Of a stretch of DNA of 64,000 nucleotides, positions 10,569-19,607 are shown piece by piece. The position numbers and the translations under genes are program-made. Position 1 is the stretch's first letter. Each line of letters begins with the position of its first letter. The notes under the pieces were generated by a model. The model ran no database searches. It was given only the letters and a program-made list of their open reading frames with translations, and was not told the origin of the DNA. The stretch covers positions 2,170,001 through 2,234,000 of the forward strand of contig NZ_CP007220.1 of assembly GCF_001632805.1 (NCBI RefSeq), read 5' to 3'. Source of the DNA: Mycobacteroides chelonae CCUG 47445. GTDB taxonomy: Bacteria; Actinomycetota; Actinomycetes; Mycobacteriales; Mycobacteriaceae.

Positions 10569-11306
10569 ATGAAGATCTTGATTCTCGGCGGCTCGGCGGA
10601 GGCGCGAGAGCTGGCGGAGCGGCTGGCACCCCGGTTCGATGTCACCACCTCGCTCGCGGGGCGGGTGCGTAACCCGGCAGTTCCGGCCGGCGAGTTGCGC
10701 ATCGGGGGCTTTGGTGGAGAGGTCGGATTACGTAAATGGTTATCGGATAACAGTGTTGACGCGGTGGTCGATGCTACGCATCCGTTCGCGGCGACGATTA
10801 CCGAGAACGCCGCTGCGGCATGCGCCCGGCTGGGTATCCCGCACCTCATCCTGCGCCGTCCACCCTGGCCGGCGGGAGATGCCACTGTGGTGTGCTCGGC
10901 GGCCGAGGCCAAGGACACGGTGGTGGCACAGGGCTTTTCACGGGTCTTTCTGACCTCGGGGCGCTCCAGCATCGGGGCGTTTCTGTTCTCGGACGCCTGG
11001 TTCCTGATCCGTGTGGTGGAGCCGGTGCCCGCCGACGAACTGCCCGAGCGGCACCATCTGTTGTTGTCGCGTGGGCCCTATTCACTCGAGGAAGAGACCG
11101 ATCTCATGCGCCAGTACGAGATCGAGGTGCTGGTCACCAAGAACAGTGGCGGAACGATGACTTCGGCGAAGTTGGAAGCCGCTGCGGCACTGGGCATTCC
11201 CGTGGTGATGATCGACAGGCCGGCCCTGCCGGAGAAGGTGCGCACCGTGTCCACCGTGGACGAGGCACAGCACTGGGTCACTGAGCGGGATATCGCCGAG
11301 GCGTGA
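10569..11306 (+). CDS. cobK: Precorrin-6A reductase CobK
   Basis: NADPH-dependent precorrin-6A reductase, 245 residues. The N-terminal Rossmann-like segment is MKILILGGSAEARELAERL. Further family marks are VDATHPFAATITENAAAAC, VFLTSGRSSIGAF and VTKNSGGTMTSAKLEAAAALGIPVVMIDRP. It reduces the C18-C19 double bond of the corrin precursor. It is third in the cobL-cobM-cobK run, starting on the base after the cobM stop. Its final 29 bases overlap the 3' end of convergent cobIJ. Confidence 0.95.
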   Translation: MKILILGGSAEARELAERLAPRFDVTTSLAGRVRNPAVPAGELRIGGFGGEVGLRKWLSDNSVDAVVDATHPFAATITENAAAACARLGIPHLILRRPPWPAGDATVVCSAAEAKDTVVAQGFSRVFLTSGRSSIGAFLFSDAWFLIRVVEPVPADELPERHHLLLSRGPYSLEEETDLMRQYEIEVLVTKNSGGTMTSAKLEAAAALGIPVVMIDRPALPEKVRTVSTVDEAQHWVTERDIAEA

Positions 11307-12756
11307 ACACCTGAGGTCCCGAATCGGTGTCCTGCCACTGGGTCTGTGAGGACCCGACGATCAGCAGGGTGCGCATGTCCACCGCTGACGGGTCGAGGTC
11401 ACCCAGGGTGGTCACCCGCACGGACTCTCCCGCGCCGCCGACATCGCGTCCCAGTACGACCGGAGTGGCCGGGGCGCGGTGTTCCAGCAGCACGTCGCGC
11501 ATGGAGGCCACTTGCCAGGTGCGCGACTTCGAGGCCGGGTTGTACACGGCCAGCACCAGGTCGGCCGCGGCCGCGGCGCGTAGCCGGGACTCGATGACCT
11601 GCCATGGCTTGAGGCGATCGGACAGCGAGATCACCGCATAGTCATGCCCGAGGGGTGCCCCGACCCGGCTGGCGACGGCCTGCGCCGCCGTCATCGCCGG
11701 AAGCACCCGCACCGTGACATCGGGCCACGCTCGGGCCTCTTCCATCACCGCCGCCGCCATCGCGAACACACCCGGGTCCCCCGAGGACACCACGGCCACC
11801 CGGCGGCCACCCGCAGCGAGCTTGAAGGACAGTTCGGCGCGTGCGGGCTCGTCACGGTTGTCGCTGGCATGACGGATTTGCCCGTCGCGAGCGGGGATAC
11901 GATCCAGATACGGCCCGTATCCGATGAGATCGGTGGCGAGGGCCAGTTCGTGCCGTACTTCGGTGGTGGTCCAATCATGATGGCCGGGGCCCAAACCGAC
12001 CACCGTCACCATTCCGTCCTGCGCGGTGTCGCCGAGGGGTTGCGCCCCGGGAACCAGGACCAGTGAGAAATAGGGCACCGAAGACGGGTCGACATCGGCG
12101 GCGGACAGTACCCGCTGCTGCGTGGTGCTGGCCCGTTCCACGTAGTGGGCACGGTCCAGCACGCCGGCGGTGTCCAACGCCTGCCGGACGGCGCCGTAGG
12201 AGCGTCCGAGTTTCATGATGACTGCCGCATCCGAATCGCTGAGCCTGCGGGCGATCTCGTCGGCGGGCAGGGTGCCGGGGATGACCGTCAGGATCTCGTC
12301 GCCCTCGACCAAGGGCGTACCCGTTGCGGCTGATGCGGCGCTGACCGACGTCACACCGGGGATGATGACCGCGTCGAACCTGTCGGTCAGGCGGCGGTGC
12401 ATATGCATGTACGAGCTGTAGAACAGCGGATCGCCTTCGGCGAGCAGCGCCACGTTTCGGCCTGAATCCAAATGGGCGGCAATTCGATTCGCGGACTCCT
12501 CGTAGAAGTCATCGATCGCGCCGCGGTATCCGCCCGGGTGATCGGTGGTCTCGGTGGTCACCGGGTAGACCAGGTGCTCCTCGATCTGGCCGGGCCGCAG
12601 ATACGGCTGCGCAATCGAGCGGGCGATGCTGCGGCCATGGCGTGCGCTGTGGAATGCCACTACGTCGGCTTCGCCGATCACGCGAGCCGCCTTCACGGTC
12701 ACCAGTTCGGGATCACCGGGGCCCAGGCCCACACCCCAGAGCGTTCCTCTGCTCAT
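11278..12756 (-). CDS. cobIJ: CobIJ fusion: precorrin-2 C20-methyltransferase and precorrin-3B C17-methyltransferase
   Basis: A 492-residue natural fusion of two tetrapyrrole methylases. The CobI half opens [23 protein letters not shown] and has [16 protein letters not shown]. The CobJ half begins near residue 249 with [13 protein letters not shown] and has [26 protein letters not shown] and [12 protein letters not shown]. The first half methylates C20 of precorrin-2, the second methylates C17 and contracts the ring. The fusion is usual in mycobacteria (Rv2066). ATG 12756 overlaps the cobH stop in ATGA; the longer upstream frame is not methylase-like. The 3' end overlaps cobK. Confidence 0.95.
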   Translation of the reverse strand: MSRGTLWGVGLGPGDPELVTVKAARVIGEADVVAFHSARHGRSIARSIAQPYLRPGQIEEHLVYPVTTETTDHPGGYRGAIDDFYEESANRIAAHLDSGRNVALLAEGDPLFYSSYMHMHRRLTDRFDAVIIPGVTSVSAASAATGTPLVEGDEILTVIPGTLPADEIARRLSDSDAAVIMKLGRSYGAVRQALDTAGVLDRAHYVERASTTQQRVLSAADVDPSSVPYFSLVLVPGAQPLGDTAQDGMVTVVGLGPGHHDWTTTEVRHELALATDLIGYGPYLDRIPARDGQIRHASDNRDEPARAELSFKLAAGGRRVAVVSSGDPGVFAMAAAVMEEARAWPDVTVRVLPAMTAAQAVASRVGAPLGHDYAVISLSDRLKPWQVIESRLRAAAAADLVLAVYNPASKSRTWQVASMRDVLLEHRAPATPVVLGRDVGGAGESVRVTTLGDLDPSAVDMRTLLIVGSSQTQWQDTDSGPQVFTPRRYPAQ

Positions 12757-13379
12757 TCCTTCTCGCTCGCAATCGCATTCACGGCAGCGGCGGCCATGGC
12801 GCTGCCGCCGCGCCGCCCTCGCACCAACAGGTAGTCCATGCCACGGGGACGGTCGATCAGCTCCTGCTTGGACTGTGCCGAACCGACGAAACCGACCGGG
12901 CCGCCCAGGACGGACACCGGGGGTGCCAGACCTTCGTCGATGAGTTCGAGTATGCGAAATAGCGCCGTGGGAGCATTCCCGATCGCGGCCACCGATCCCG
13001 GTAGTCGATCGGACCAAAGATCCACCGCAGCAGCAGATCTCGTAGTACCGGTGCGCTGGGCCAAGTCGGTGGCGCGCGGATCAGCCACCAGGGACACCAC
13101 TTCGTTGTCCGCGGGCAGACGCAGGCGGGTGATCCCGGCCGCGACCATCGACGAATCGCACAGGATGGGGGCACCCGCATTCAGTGCCGCTCGGGTGCGC
13201 GTCACCACATCGGGGGTGAAGGCGATTTCGCCGGGCAAATCCACCTGCCCACAGGTGTGAATGAGCCGGACCACCACACGCGCGACGTCATCGGGGAAGG
13301 CCGACAAATCTGCCTCGGCCCTGATGGTCGCGAACGATTGCCGATAGATCTCGGCTCCGTCTCGCACGTAGTCCAGCAC
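12753..13379 (-). CDS. cobH: Precorrin-8X methylmutase CobH
   Basis: CobH/CbiC, 208 residues, moves the C11 methyl to C12 giving hydrogenobyrinic acid. The catalytic His is in [19 protein letters not shown]. Other family marks are [33 protein letters not shown] and [22 protein letters not shown] 13379 is the start, nine bases after the cobG stop, so cobG-cobH-cobIJ form one tight operon. The C-terminal [17 protein letters not shown] is also typical. Confidence 0.95.
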   Translation of the reverse strand: MLDYVRDGAEIYRQSFATIRAEADLSAFPDDVARVVVRLIHTCGQVDLPGEIAFTPDVVTRTRAALNAGAPILCDSSMVAAGITRLRLPADNEVVSLVADPRATDLAQRTGTTRSAAAVDLWSDRLPGSVAAIGNAPTALFRILELIDEGLAPPVSVLGGPVGFVGSAQSKQELIDRPRGMDYLLVRGRRGGSAMAAAAVNAIASEKE

Positions 13380-13388
13380 GCGCTAACC

Positions 13389-14537
13389 CTACGGGTGCCG
13401 CTCGAGCGGTCGATAACCCAGCTCCGTCGCCACCAGCACCTGGCCTGTGCTGGGGGATCCGCAGGCCCGTGGACACCCAACCCAATGCCGATGTACCGGC
13501 GAATGGATACCGCTGGCGATCTCTTCGGCGACTTCGAGCCGCACGTCGGCGTGGACATCGGTTCGTGAGCGTCCACACCCCGGCAGCCCGGTGCACGAGC
13601 TGGCATTGAGCCAGGGGGAGCGCTCGTCGAAGACCAGGCCCAGAGGTGCCAGCACCCGCAGCACCGCATCGGCGTCCTCGTGGGGCAGATCGCACAGCAG
13701 CACCGACCGCCATGGGGTGATGACGACGGGTCTTTCGGCGGCGGCCAGCAGTGCCGCCACCCGAGCCGGCAGCTGGCCCAACGGAACGGCGGCCCCCAGC
13801 GTCACCAACTCGTGGTCGGGATACTGCTCGATCCATCCCACGGGCGCGTGCGGCGCGGGCCCTGCTTCGCCCGGGCCCGCGATCAGTGTCGCGTCGATCG
13901 CTGCGGCCAGGGTCTTGGCCCCGTCCGGCAGCTCCCGGACGCGCCACGCGTTTCCCCGAATCTCTACAAAGGTCTGCGCCGCCGCGAGCACGTGGTCGAC
14001 GGCGGTGTCGGGGTCGGTGACACACGTGGAAGTGGCATGACCATCGAGGAGGAGACGCCAGCCGTCCGGTCCATGGCCGAGCCCGATGTCCGCACCCATG
14101 GTGGCCATGTCTGCGCGTCCGTCATCGAGGCTGAACAGGAAGCGGCCCGGCAGGTCGGCGAGCGCGGAAGCTGTGATCAGTCCATGGTCGAGCGCGAGGA
14201 CCAGCGGCCGCACATCGGGGAAGTCGCCGGCCCGCCCCGAGAGCGGCGAGGCCACGATGTTGCGCACTCGTTCGTGGCTCGGCGACGGCAGCAGCCCGGC
14301 GTCCGATAACAGGCTGCCCACCGCGTCCGTCTCCCGGATCGATCGAAGCTGAACGTTGCCGCGGGACGTCAGCTCCAAAACGGGTGCGCCATGGTTACCT
14401 GCTGCGGTGGCCAACGCGGCCAACTGTGCCGAGGAGAGCATTCCGCCGGGCAGCCGGATGCGCGCCAGCGCTCCGTCGGCCGCCTCATGTAACCGCAGCG
14501 CACCGGGGCACGCGTCGTCGGCTGAGGAGCGGGTCAC
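13389..14537 (-). CDS. cobG: Precorrin-3B synthase CobG (Fe-S and siroheme-type oxidoreductase fold)
   Basis: Oxygen-dependent precorrin-3B synthase, 382 residues, related to nitrite/sulfite reductases. The cluster-binding cysteines are seen as C-T-G-L-P-G-C and, further on, WVGCPRACGSP. The N-terminal ferredoxin-like reductase repeat shows LTSRGNVQLRSI. CobG marks the aerobic corrin pathway. The start is GTG 14537. It heads the leftward cobG-cobH-cobIJ operon and is divergent from cobN with only 33 bases between start codons. Confidence 0.92.
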   Translation of the reverse strand: MTRSSADDACPGALRLHEAADGALARIRLPGGMLSSAQLAALATAAGNHGAPVLELTSRGNVQLRSIRETDAVGSLLSDAGLLPSPSHERVRNIVASPLSGRAGDFPDVRPLVLALDHGLITASALADLPGRFLFSLDDGRADMATMGADIGLGHGPDGWRLLLDGHATSTCVTDPDTAVDHVLAAAQTFVEIRGNAWRVRELPDGAKTLAAAIDATLIAGPGEAGPAPHAPVGWIEQYPDHELVTLGAAVPLGQLPARVAALLAAAERPVVITPWRSVLLCDLPHEDADAVLRVLAPLGLVFDERSPWLNASSCTGLPGCGRSRTDVHADVRLEVAEEIASGIHSPVHRHWVGCPRACGSPSTGQVLVATELGYRPLERHP

Positions 14538-14543
14538 CTACTC

Positions 14544-14559
14544 ACCGTAGGACTACGGT
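14544..14559. promoter_or_regulatory. Perfect 7-bp inverted repeat between cobG and cobN
   Basis: ACCGTAG (14544-14550), two bases, then CTACGGT (14553-14559). The dyad fills half of the 33-base gap between two divergent cob start codons, where any shared promoter or operator would have to lie. No regulator is assigned, and no cobalamin riboswitch could fit in the gap. Function is inferred from position only. Confidence 0.4.
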
Positions 14560-14570
14560 ACGAATGTCCT

Positions 14571-17500
14571 GTGAGCAATGCCCCGATCCTGATTCTGTCG
14601 ACATCGGATACCGACCTGCTGAGCGCGCGCGCCAGCGGTGCGAACTATCGATGGGCCAACCCTTCTCGTATCCACGTCGACGACGTCCCGGGCCTGCTGG
14701 AGGGGACGGGGTTGGTGGTTGTCCGGCTTTTGGGCGGCCGCCGCGGCTGGGAAGAGGGCATCGACGCCGTCATCGCCTCCGGAGTGCCGGCCGTGGTGGT
14801 CTCTGGTGAACAGGCTCCCGATGCTGAACTCATGGAATGCTCGACCGTTCCGGGCGGCGTCGCCTTACAGGTGCATCGGTACCTGGCCGAGGGCGGGACG
14901 GTCAATCTGCAGCAGCTACATGCCTTCTTGTCCGACACCGTCCTGATGACGGGTATCGGCTTCGAACCGCCGACGACAAACCCGGCCTGGGGAGTGCTGG
15001 AGCGCGCGACCGGGAGTGTTGATGGTCCCACCGTCGCGGTGCTGTACTACCGCGCTCAGCAGCTGGCCGGGAACACCGCATACATAGACGCTCTCTGCAC
15101 CGCCATTGAAAACCTCGGAGGTCGGGCGCTTCCGGTGTACTGCGCCTCGCTACGCACCGCGCCGGCGGAACTCCTGGAGACGCTCGCCGCCGCTGACGCG
15201 ATGGTGGTCACCGTGCTGGCCGCGGGCGGCGCGACCCCGGCGGCTGTGGGAGCCGGAGGAGCTGACGATGAGTGGAATGTCGGCCATCTTGCCGCCCTTG
15301 ATATCCCGATTCTGCAGGGGCTGTGCCTGACCAGCCCCCGAGGTGATTGGGAGGCCAACGACGACGGCATGAGTCCGTTGGACGTCGCCACTCAGGTCGC
15401 GGTGCCCGAATTCGACGGGCGCATCATCACCGTGCCCTTCTCGTTCAAGGAAATCGACAGCGACGGCCTCATCACCTATGTTCCCGACCCGGAGCGCTGC
15501 ACTCGGGTGGCGGGTATCGCGTTGCGGCACGCAAAACTTCGGTCCATCCCCGCCGGTGAACGCCGGATCGCCGTCGTGTTCTCCGCGTACCCCACCAAGC
15601 ACGCCAGGATCGGGAACGCGGTGGGACTGGACACTCCGGCCAGCGCGGTGGCATTGCTGACCGCGATGCGTGAGGCCGGCTACGACGTGGGCGCCGACGG
15701 CGACATCCCCGGACTGCCCGACACCGGTCGACCCGCCACGGACGGGGATGGTGACACCCTGGTGCACGCTCTCATCGAGCGAGGCGGCCAAGATCCGGAC
15801 TGGCTTACCGCAGACCAGCTGGCGGGCAACCCGATTCGTGTCCCGGCACGTCAGTACCGGGAGTGGTTCTCACGGCTGGCGCCCGGTCTTGCCGAGCAGG
15901 TCGTCGAACACTGGGGGCCGCCGCCGGGCAATCTGTTCGTGGACACCAGTGTCAACCCCGACGGCGATATCGTGATCGCCGCCTTGCAGGCAGGCAACAC
16001 CCTGCTGCTGGTGCAGCCGCCTCGCGGGTTCGGCGAGAACCCGGTGGCCATCTACCACGATCCCGATCTGCCGCCGAGTCACCATTATCTGGCCGCGTAT
16101 CGCTGGCTGTCGGCCCCACGCGAAGAGGGCGGGTTCGGCGCCGATGCGCTGGTGCACCTGGGCAAGCATGGCAACCTGGAGTGGCTGCCCGGCAAAACCG
16201 TTGGTCTGTCGGCAGATTGCGCCACCGATGCCGCGATCGGTGACTTGCCACTCATCTACCCGTTCCTGGTGAACGACCCGGGCGAGGGCACCCAGGCCAA
16301 GCGGCGCGCACACGCGACTCTGGTCGATCATCTGATCCCACCCATGGCGCGCGCCGAGACCTACGGGGATATCGCGCGTTTGGAACAGCTTCTCGATGAG
16401 CATGCGAATATCTCGGCGCTGGATCCGGCCAAACTGCCGGCCATCCGCCAGCAGATCTGGACGCTGATGCGTGCGGCGAAGATGGACCACGACCTGGGAC
16501 TCGAAGAGCGCCCCGACGAGGACGTCTTCGACGACATGCTGCTGCATGTCGACGGATGGCTCTGCGAGATCAAGGATGTGCAGATCCGCGACGGCCTGCA
16601 CATCCTGGGCAGTGCCCCCACGGGTGCCGCTCAGGTTGATCTGGTGCTCTCGATCCTGCGCGCCCGGCAGATGTGGGCCGGAGAGCAGTCGGTGCCGGGT
16701 TTGCGTCAGGCGCTCGGCCTGGCCGAGGACGGTACCGATGACCGTGCGCGGGTGGATGAGATTGATCAGCAAGCACACTCGCTGTTGGCTGCGTTGCAGG
16801 GCGCAGGCTGGAACCCGGATGCGGTCGGTCAACTCACCGACGACCCTCAGGTCGCATTGATCCTGCGATTCGCGGCGACGGAGGTGGTGCCCCGGCTGGA
16901 CGGTACCAACGGTGAGATCGACGCGGTGCTTCGTGCTCTTGATGGCCGATTCATTGAGGCCGGGCCCTCTGGCTCGCCGCTGCGTGGACTCGTCAACGTG
17001 TTGCCGACCGGACGCAATTTTTACTCGGTGGACCCCAAGGCGGTTCCGTCGAAGTTGGCCTGGGAGACCGGGCAGGCCATGGCCGACTCGCTACTGCAGC
17101 GATACCGCGCCGACTACGGCGACTGGCCGCGCTCCGTCGGGCTTTCGATCTGGGGTACCTCGGCGATGCGGACCTCCGGCGATGATATTGCCGAAGTTCT
17201 TGCCCTCCTGGGAGTTCGGCCGGTATGGGATGACGCCTCCCGGCGCGTGGTGAGCCTCGAGGCGATCTCCTTGTCGGAGCTCGGGCGCCCCCGCATCGAC
17301 GTCACGGTGCGGATCTCCGGATTCTTTCGCGACGCCTTCCCGCACGTGGTGACCATGCTCGACGACGCCGTCGCTCTGGCGGCCGGACTCGACGAATCTC
17401 CCGAGGAGAACTATCTACGGGCGCACGCCGAGGCTGATCGTGCCGAACACGGAGATTGGCGCCGCGCCACCATGCGCATCTTCGGCTCCAAGCCCGGCAC

Positions 17501-18188
17501 CTATGGCGCGGGACTGCTTCAGCTGATCGATAGTCAAAACTGGCGCAACGACTCGGATTTGGAGCAGGTCTACACAGCGTGGGGCGGATTCGCCTACGGC
17601 CGCGGACTGGACGGTGCGGCTGCCAGTGAGGATATGCGTCATCAGTATCGCCGGATCGCGGTGGCGGCCAAGAACACCGACACCCGTGAACACGATATTG
17701 CCGACTCGGACGACTATTTCCAATATCACGGTGGCATGGTCGCCGCGGTGCGAGCGCTCACCGGCAAGGCGCCGGCGGCATACATCGGCGACAACACCCG
17801 GCCCGACGCGGTGCATACCCGCACGTTATCTGAAGAAACGACAAGGGTTTTCCGTGCACGTGTGGTGAACCCGCGGTGGTTGGAGGCGATGCGGCGGCAC
17901 GGCTACAAGGGTGCATTCGAGATGGCCGCCACCGTCGACTACCTGTTCGGATACGACGCCACCGCGAACGTGATGGCCGACTGGATGTACGAGCAGCTCA
18001 CCAACAGCTATGTGCTCGACGAGCAGAATCGCAAGTTCATGCAGCAGTCGAACCCGTGGGCTCTTCACGGGATTGCCGAGAGATTGTTGGAGGCAGCCAG
18101 CCGGGGTCTCTGGGAAGAACCCGATCAGCAAGTTTTGGATGATTTGCGTGCGGTGTTCCTGGAAACCGAGGGCGAGTTGGAGTCGTAG
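14571..18188 (+). CDS. cobN: Cobaltochelatase large subunit CobN
   Basis: CobN, 1205 residues, the large subunit of the ATP-dependent cobaltochelatase that inserts cobalt into hydrogenobyrinic acid a,c-diamide; family relative of magnesium chelatase H. Recognisable segments include VFSAYPTKHARIGNAVGLDTPASAV, DALVHLGKHGNLEWLPGK, VNVLPTGRNFYSVDPKAVPS and GLSIWGTSAMRTSGDD, all in the usual order. Length is close to the M. tuberculosis protein (about 1190). It starts at GTG, divergent from cobG, and is followed nine bases later by a PPOX gene. CobS and CobT partners are not in this window. Confidence 0.97.
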   Translation: MSNAPILILSTSDTDLLSARASGANYRWANPSRIHVDDVPGLLEGTGLVVVRLLGGRRGWEEGIDAVIASGVPAVVVSGEQAPDAELMECSTVPGGVALQVHRYLAEGGTVNLQQLHAFLSDTVLMTGIGFEPPTTNPAWGVLERATGSVDGPTVAVLYYRAQQLAGNTAYIDALCTAIENLGGRALPVYCASLRTAPAELLETLAAADAMVVTVLAAGGATPAAVGAGGADDEWNVGHLAALDIPILQGLCLTSPRGDWEANDDGMSPLDVATQVAVPEFDGRIITVPFSFKEIDSDGLITYVPDPERCTRVAGIALRHAKLRSIPAGERRIAVVFSAYPTKHARIGNAVGLDTPASAVALLTAMREAGYDVGADGDIPGLPDTGRPATDGDGDTLVHALIERGGQDPDWLTADQLAGNPIRVPARQYREWFSRLAPGLAEQVVEHWGPPPGNLFVDTSVNPDGDIVIAALQAGNTLLLVQPPRGFGENPVAIYHDPDLPPSHHYLAAYRWLSAPREEGGFGADALVHLGKHGNLEWLPGKTVGLSADCATDAAIGDLPLIYPFLVNDPGEGTQAKRRAHATLVDHLIPPMARAETYGDIARLEQLLDEHANISALDPAKLPAIRQQIWTLMRAAKMDHDLGLEERPDEDVFDDMLLHVDGWLCEIKDVQIRDGLHILGSAPTGAAQVDLVLSILRARQMWAGEQSVPGLRQALGLAEDGTDDRARVDEIDQQAHSLLAALQGAGWNPDAVGQLTDDPQVALILRFAATEVVPRLDGTNGEIDAVLRALDGRFIEAGPSGSPLRGLVNVLPTGRNFYSVDPKAVPSKLAWETGQAMADSLLQRYRADYGDWPRSVGLSIWGTSAMRTSGDDIAEVLALLGVRPVWDDASRRVVSLEAISLSELGRPRIDVTVRISGFFRDAFPHVVTMLDDAVALAAGLDESPEENYLRAHAEADRAEHGDWRRATMRIFGSKPGTYGAGLLQLIDSQNWRNDSDLEQVYTAWGGFAYGRGLDGAAASEDMRHQYRRIAVAAKNTDTREHDIADSDDYFQYHGGMVAAVRALTGKAPAAYIGDNTRPDAVHTRTLSEETTRVFRARVVNPRWLEAMRRHGYKGAFEMAATVDYLFGYDATANVMADWMYEQLTNSYVLDEQNRKFMQQSNPWALHGIAERLLEAASRGLWEEPDQQVLDDLRAVFLETEGELES

Positions 18189-18197
18189 CATCGGAGC

Positions 18198-18602
18198 ATG
18201 GCCCGGGATATCGGCTTGAACATCGGCACGGTGGCGGCGGGCCGCTACATCCTGTTGACCACATTCACCAAAGACGGTGTGCCCAAGCCGACTCCGATGG
18301 GCTTCGTGGCAGAGGGCGACGAGCTTCTGCTGACCACAAGCGCCAACACCTGGAAGGTCGGACGGATTCGGCGTAACCGGAAGGTGCGGGTTGCTGTCTG
18401 TACCCAGCGTGGCAGGGTGATCAGTCCATCCGCCGACGCCACCGCGGTGATCGTCGAGGATCCGGCGTCCGTGGCGCGTATTCGGTCGGCGGTGGTCGGC
18501 CGGTACGGACTGGCCAGCCGGATCGTGACCGCCTGGCTGGACCGGCGCAACGGCGCCAGGGTTGGGATCTCAGTGACGCTCGGTGCGCCGGAAGCGCCCT
18601 GA
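18198..18602 (+). CDS. PPOX-class probable F420-dependent protein (Rv2061c-like), copy 1
   Basis: A 134-residue pyridoxamine-phosphate-oxidase-like split barrel. The segment GRYILLTTFTKDGVPKPTPMGF, then WKVGRIRRNRKVRVAVC, is typical of the small PPOX/F420 family that includes Rv2061c. It begins nine bases after cobN, so may be expressed with it. Copy 2 follows 19 bases after its stop and shares the same LLTT(F/Y)TKDG and TxxWKVxRIRxxxxV motifs, indicating tandem duplication. Cofactor use (F420, FMN or haem) cannot be read from the sequence. Confidence 0.83.
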   Translation: MARDIGLNIGTVAAGRYILLTTFTKDGVPKPTPMGFVAEGDELLLTTSANTWKVGRIRRNRKVRVAVCTQRGRVISPSADATAVIVEDPASVARIRSAVVGRYGLASRIVTAWLDRRNGARVGISVTLGAPEAP

Positions 18603-18621
18603 GGTTTCTAGACTGTTCGGC

Positions 18622-19014
18622 ATGGGTGCGAACCTCCCGGTGCCGACATTCGACGAAGTCTGTGCTGCCAAGTATGTCCTGCTGACCACCTACACCAAGG
18701 ACGGCCGGGCCAAACCTGCCGCGGTCTGGGCGGCGCCCGAGGACGGTGAACTTCTCGTGTGGACCGAGACGACATCCTGGAAGGTGCGCCGGATCCGCAA
18801 CACCCCGCGGGTCTCGCTGGCCATCTGCGATGTGCGCGGCAATGTCCGCAGCGGCGAGATCGAGGGCACCGCGCGCGTCCTGGATACCGAGGGCACGCAG
18901 CGAGCACGCGCGGCCATCACCCGCAAGTACGGCCTGTTGGGCTGGGTGCTGGTCAAGGCGAGCATCGTGCGTCGCGGCAGCAGCGGCACCATCGGCTTGG
19001 CCGTCACCGCCTGA
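18622..19014 (+). CDS. PPOX-class probable F420-dependent protein, copy 2
   Basis: A 130-residue paralogue of the preceding gene from ATG 18622 (MGANLPVPTFDEVCAAKYVL). The core is YVLLTTYTKDGRAKPAAVWA, TSWKVRRIRNTPRVSLAICDVRG and ARAAITRKYGLLGWVL. The open frame extends 39 bases upstream into copy 1, but ATG 18622 gives an N-terminus aligned with copy 1. The substrate is unknown. Confidence 0.83.
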   Translation: MGANLPVPTFDEVCAAKYVLLTTYTKDGRAKPAAVWAAPEDGELLVWTETTSWKVRRIRNTPRVSLAICDVRGNVRSGEIEGTARVLDTEGTQRARAAITRKYGLLGWVLVKASIVRRGSSGTIGLAVTA

Positions 19015-19065
19015 ACCGCGGCGGTGAGTCGGGAACCCGGCGAGGGGTCGGCTCGTTGACCGGAT

Positions 19066-19578
19066 ATGTGGCCTGGTCTGTTTCTGCTGTACGTGATCGT
19101 GGAGGTGTCCGCCCTGGTGGCGTTGACCTCGGCGGTGGGTATCGGCTGGACCATCATCGCCGTCCTTGCCGCCTTCGTGGTCGGTCTCATACTTGCCGGC
19201 TCTCAGGCTCGACGCGCCGTTGATCAGCTGCGACGTGGAGTCAGATCCCCGGGAGGGGCTGTCGCCGACGGTGCGCTTATCGCGCTCGGAACCATTGCGG
19301 TGGTGATTCCCGGACTGGTCTCCTCGGCCATCGGGCTGCTGATGCTGCTGCCTCCGACCCGTGCGGTCCTACGGCCGGTCCTGACTCTGGTCGCGGCCCG
19401 CCAGCTGAGTAGGCGTGCGCCCCTCATCACCGTCATACCCGCCGGATACGGCGCCTTCCACGGTGCTCAAACACGGGCGGGCACCGTCGATTACATCGAT
19501 GGTGAGGTCATCGACGTGAGTGACGAGCAAGCCGGACCGTCTCGGCGATACCGTCCCGGCCACGACCTGCCTGCGTAG
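19066..19578 (+). CDS. fxsA: FxsA family membrane protein
   Basis: Small integral membrane protein of 170 residues, like M. tuberculosis Rv2053c. About three to four hydrophobic segments are seen: LFLLYVIVEVSALVALTSAVG, WTIIAVLAAFVVGLILAG, and ADGALIALGTIAVVIPGLVSSAIGLLMLLPPTRAVL. The PGxxSSAIGLLMLLPPTR motif is the FxsA signature. In E. coli FxsA suppresses phage T7 exclusion by the F plasmid; its role in mycobacteria is not known. The polar C-terminal tail (about 60 residues) is longer than in short homologues. Confidence 0.88.
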   Translation: MWPGLFLLYVIVEVSALVALTSAVGIGWTIIAVLAAFVVGLILAGSQARRAVDQLRRGVRSPGGAVADGALIALGTIAVVIPGLVSSAIGLLMLLPPTRAVLRPVLTLVAARQLSRRAPLITVIPAGYGAFHGAQTRAGTVDYIDGEVIDVSDEQAGPSRRYRPGHDLPA

Positions 19579-19607
19579 ACACCGCCCGAACCCGGCAGAA
19601 TTAGCGA

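Noticed and set aside
7809..14570. Cobalamin riboswitch for the cob genes
   Set aside because: Gaps in front of the SDR-cobL run (35 bases) and between cobG and cobN (33 bases) are too short, and no B12-box-like core was seen.
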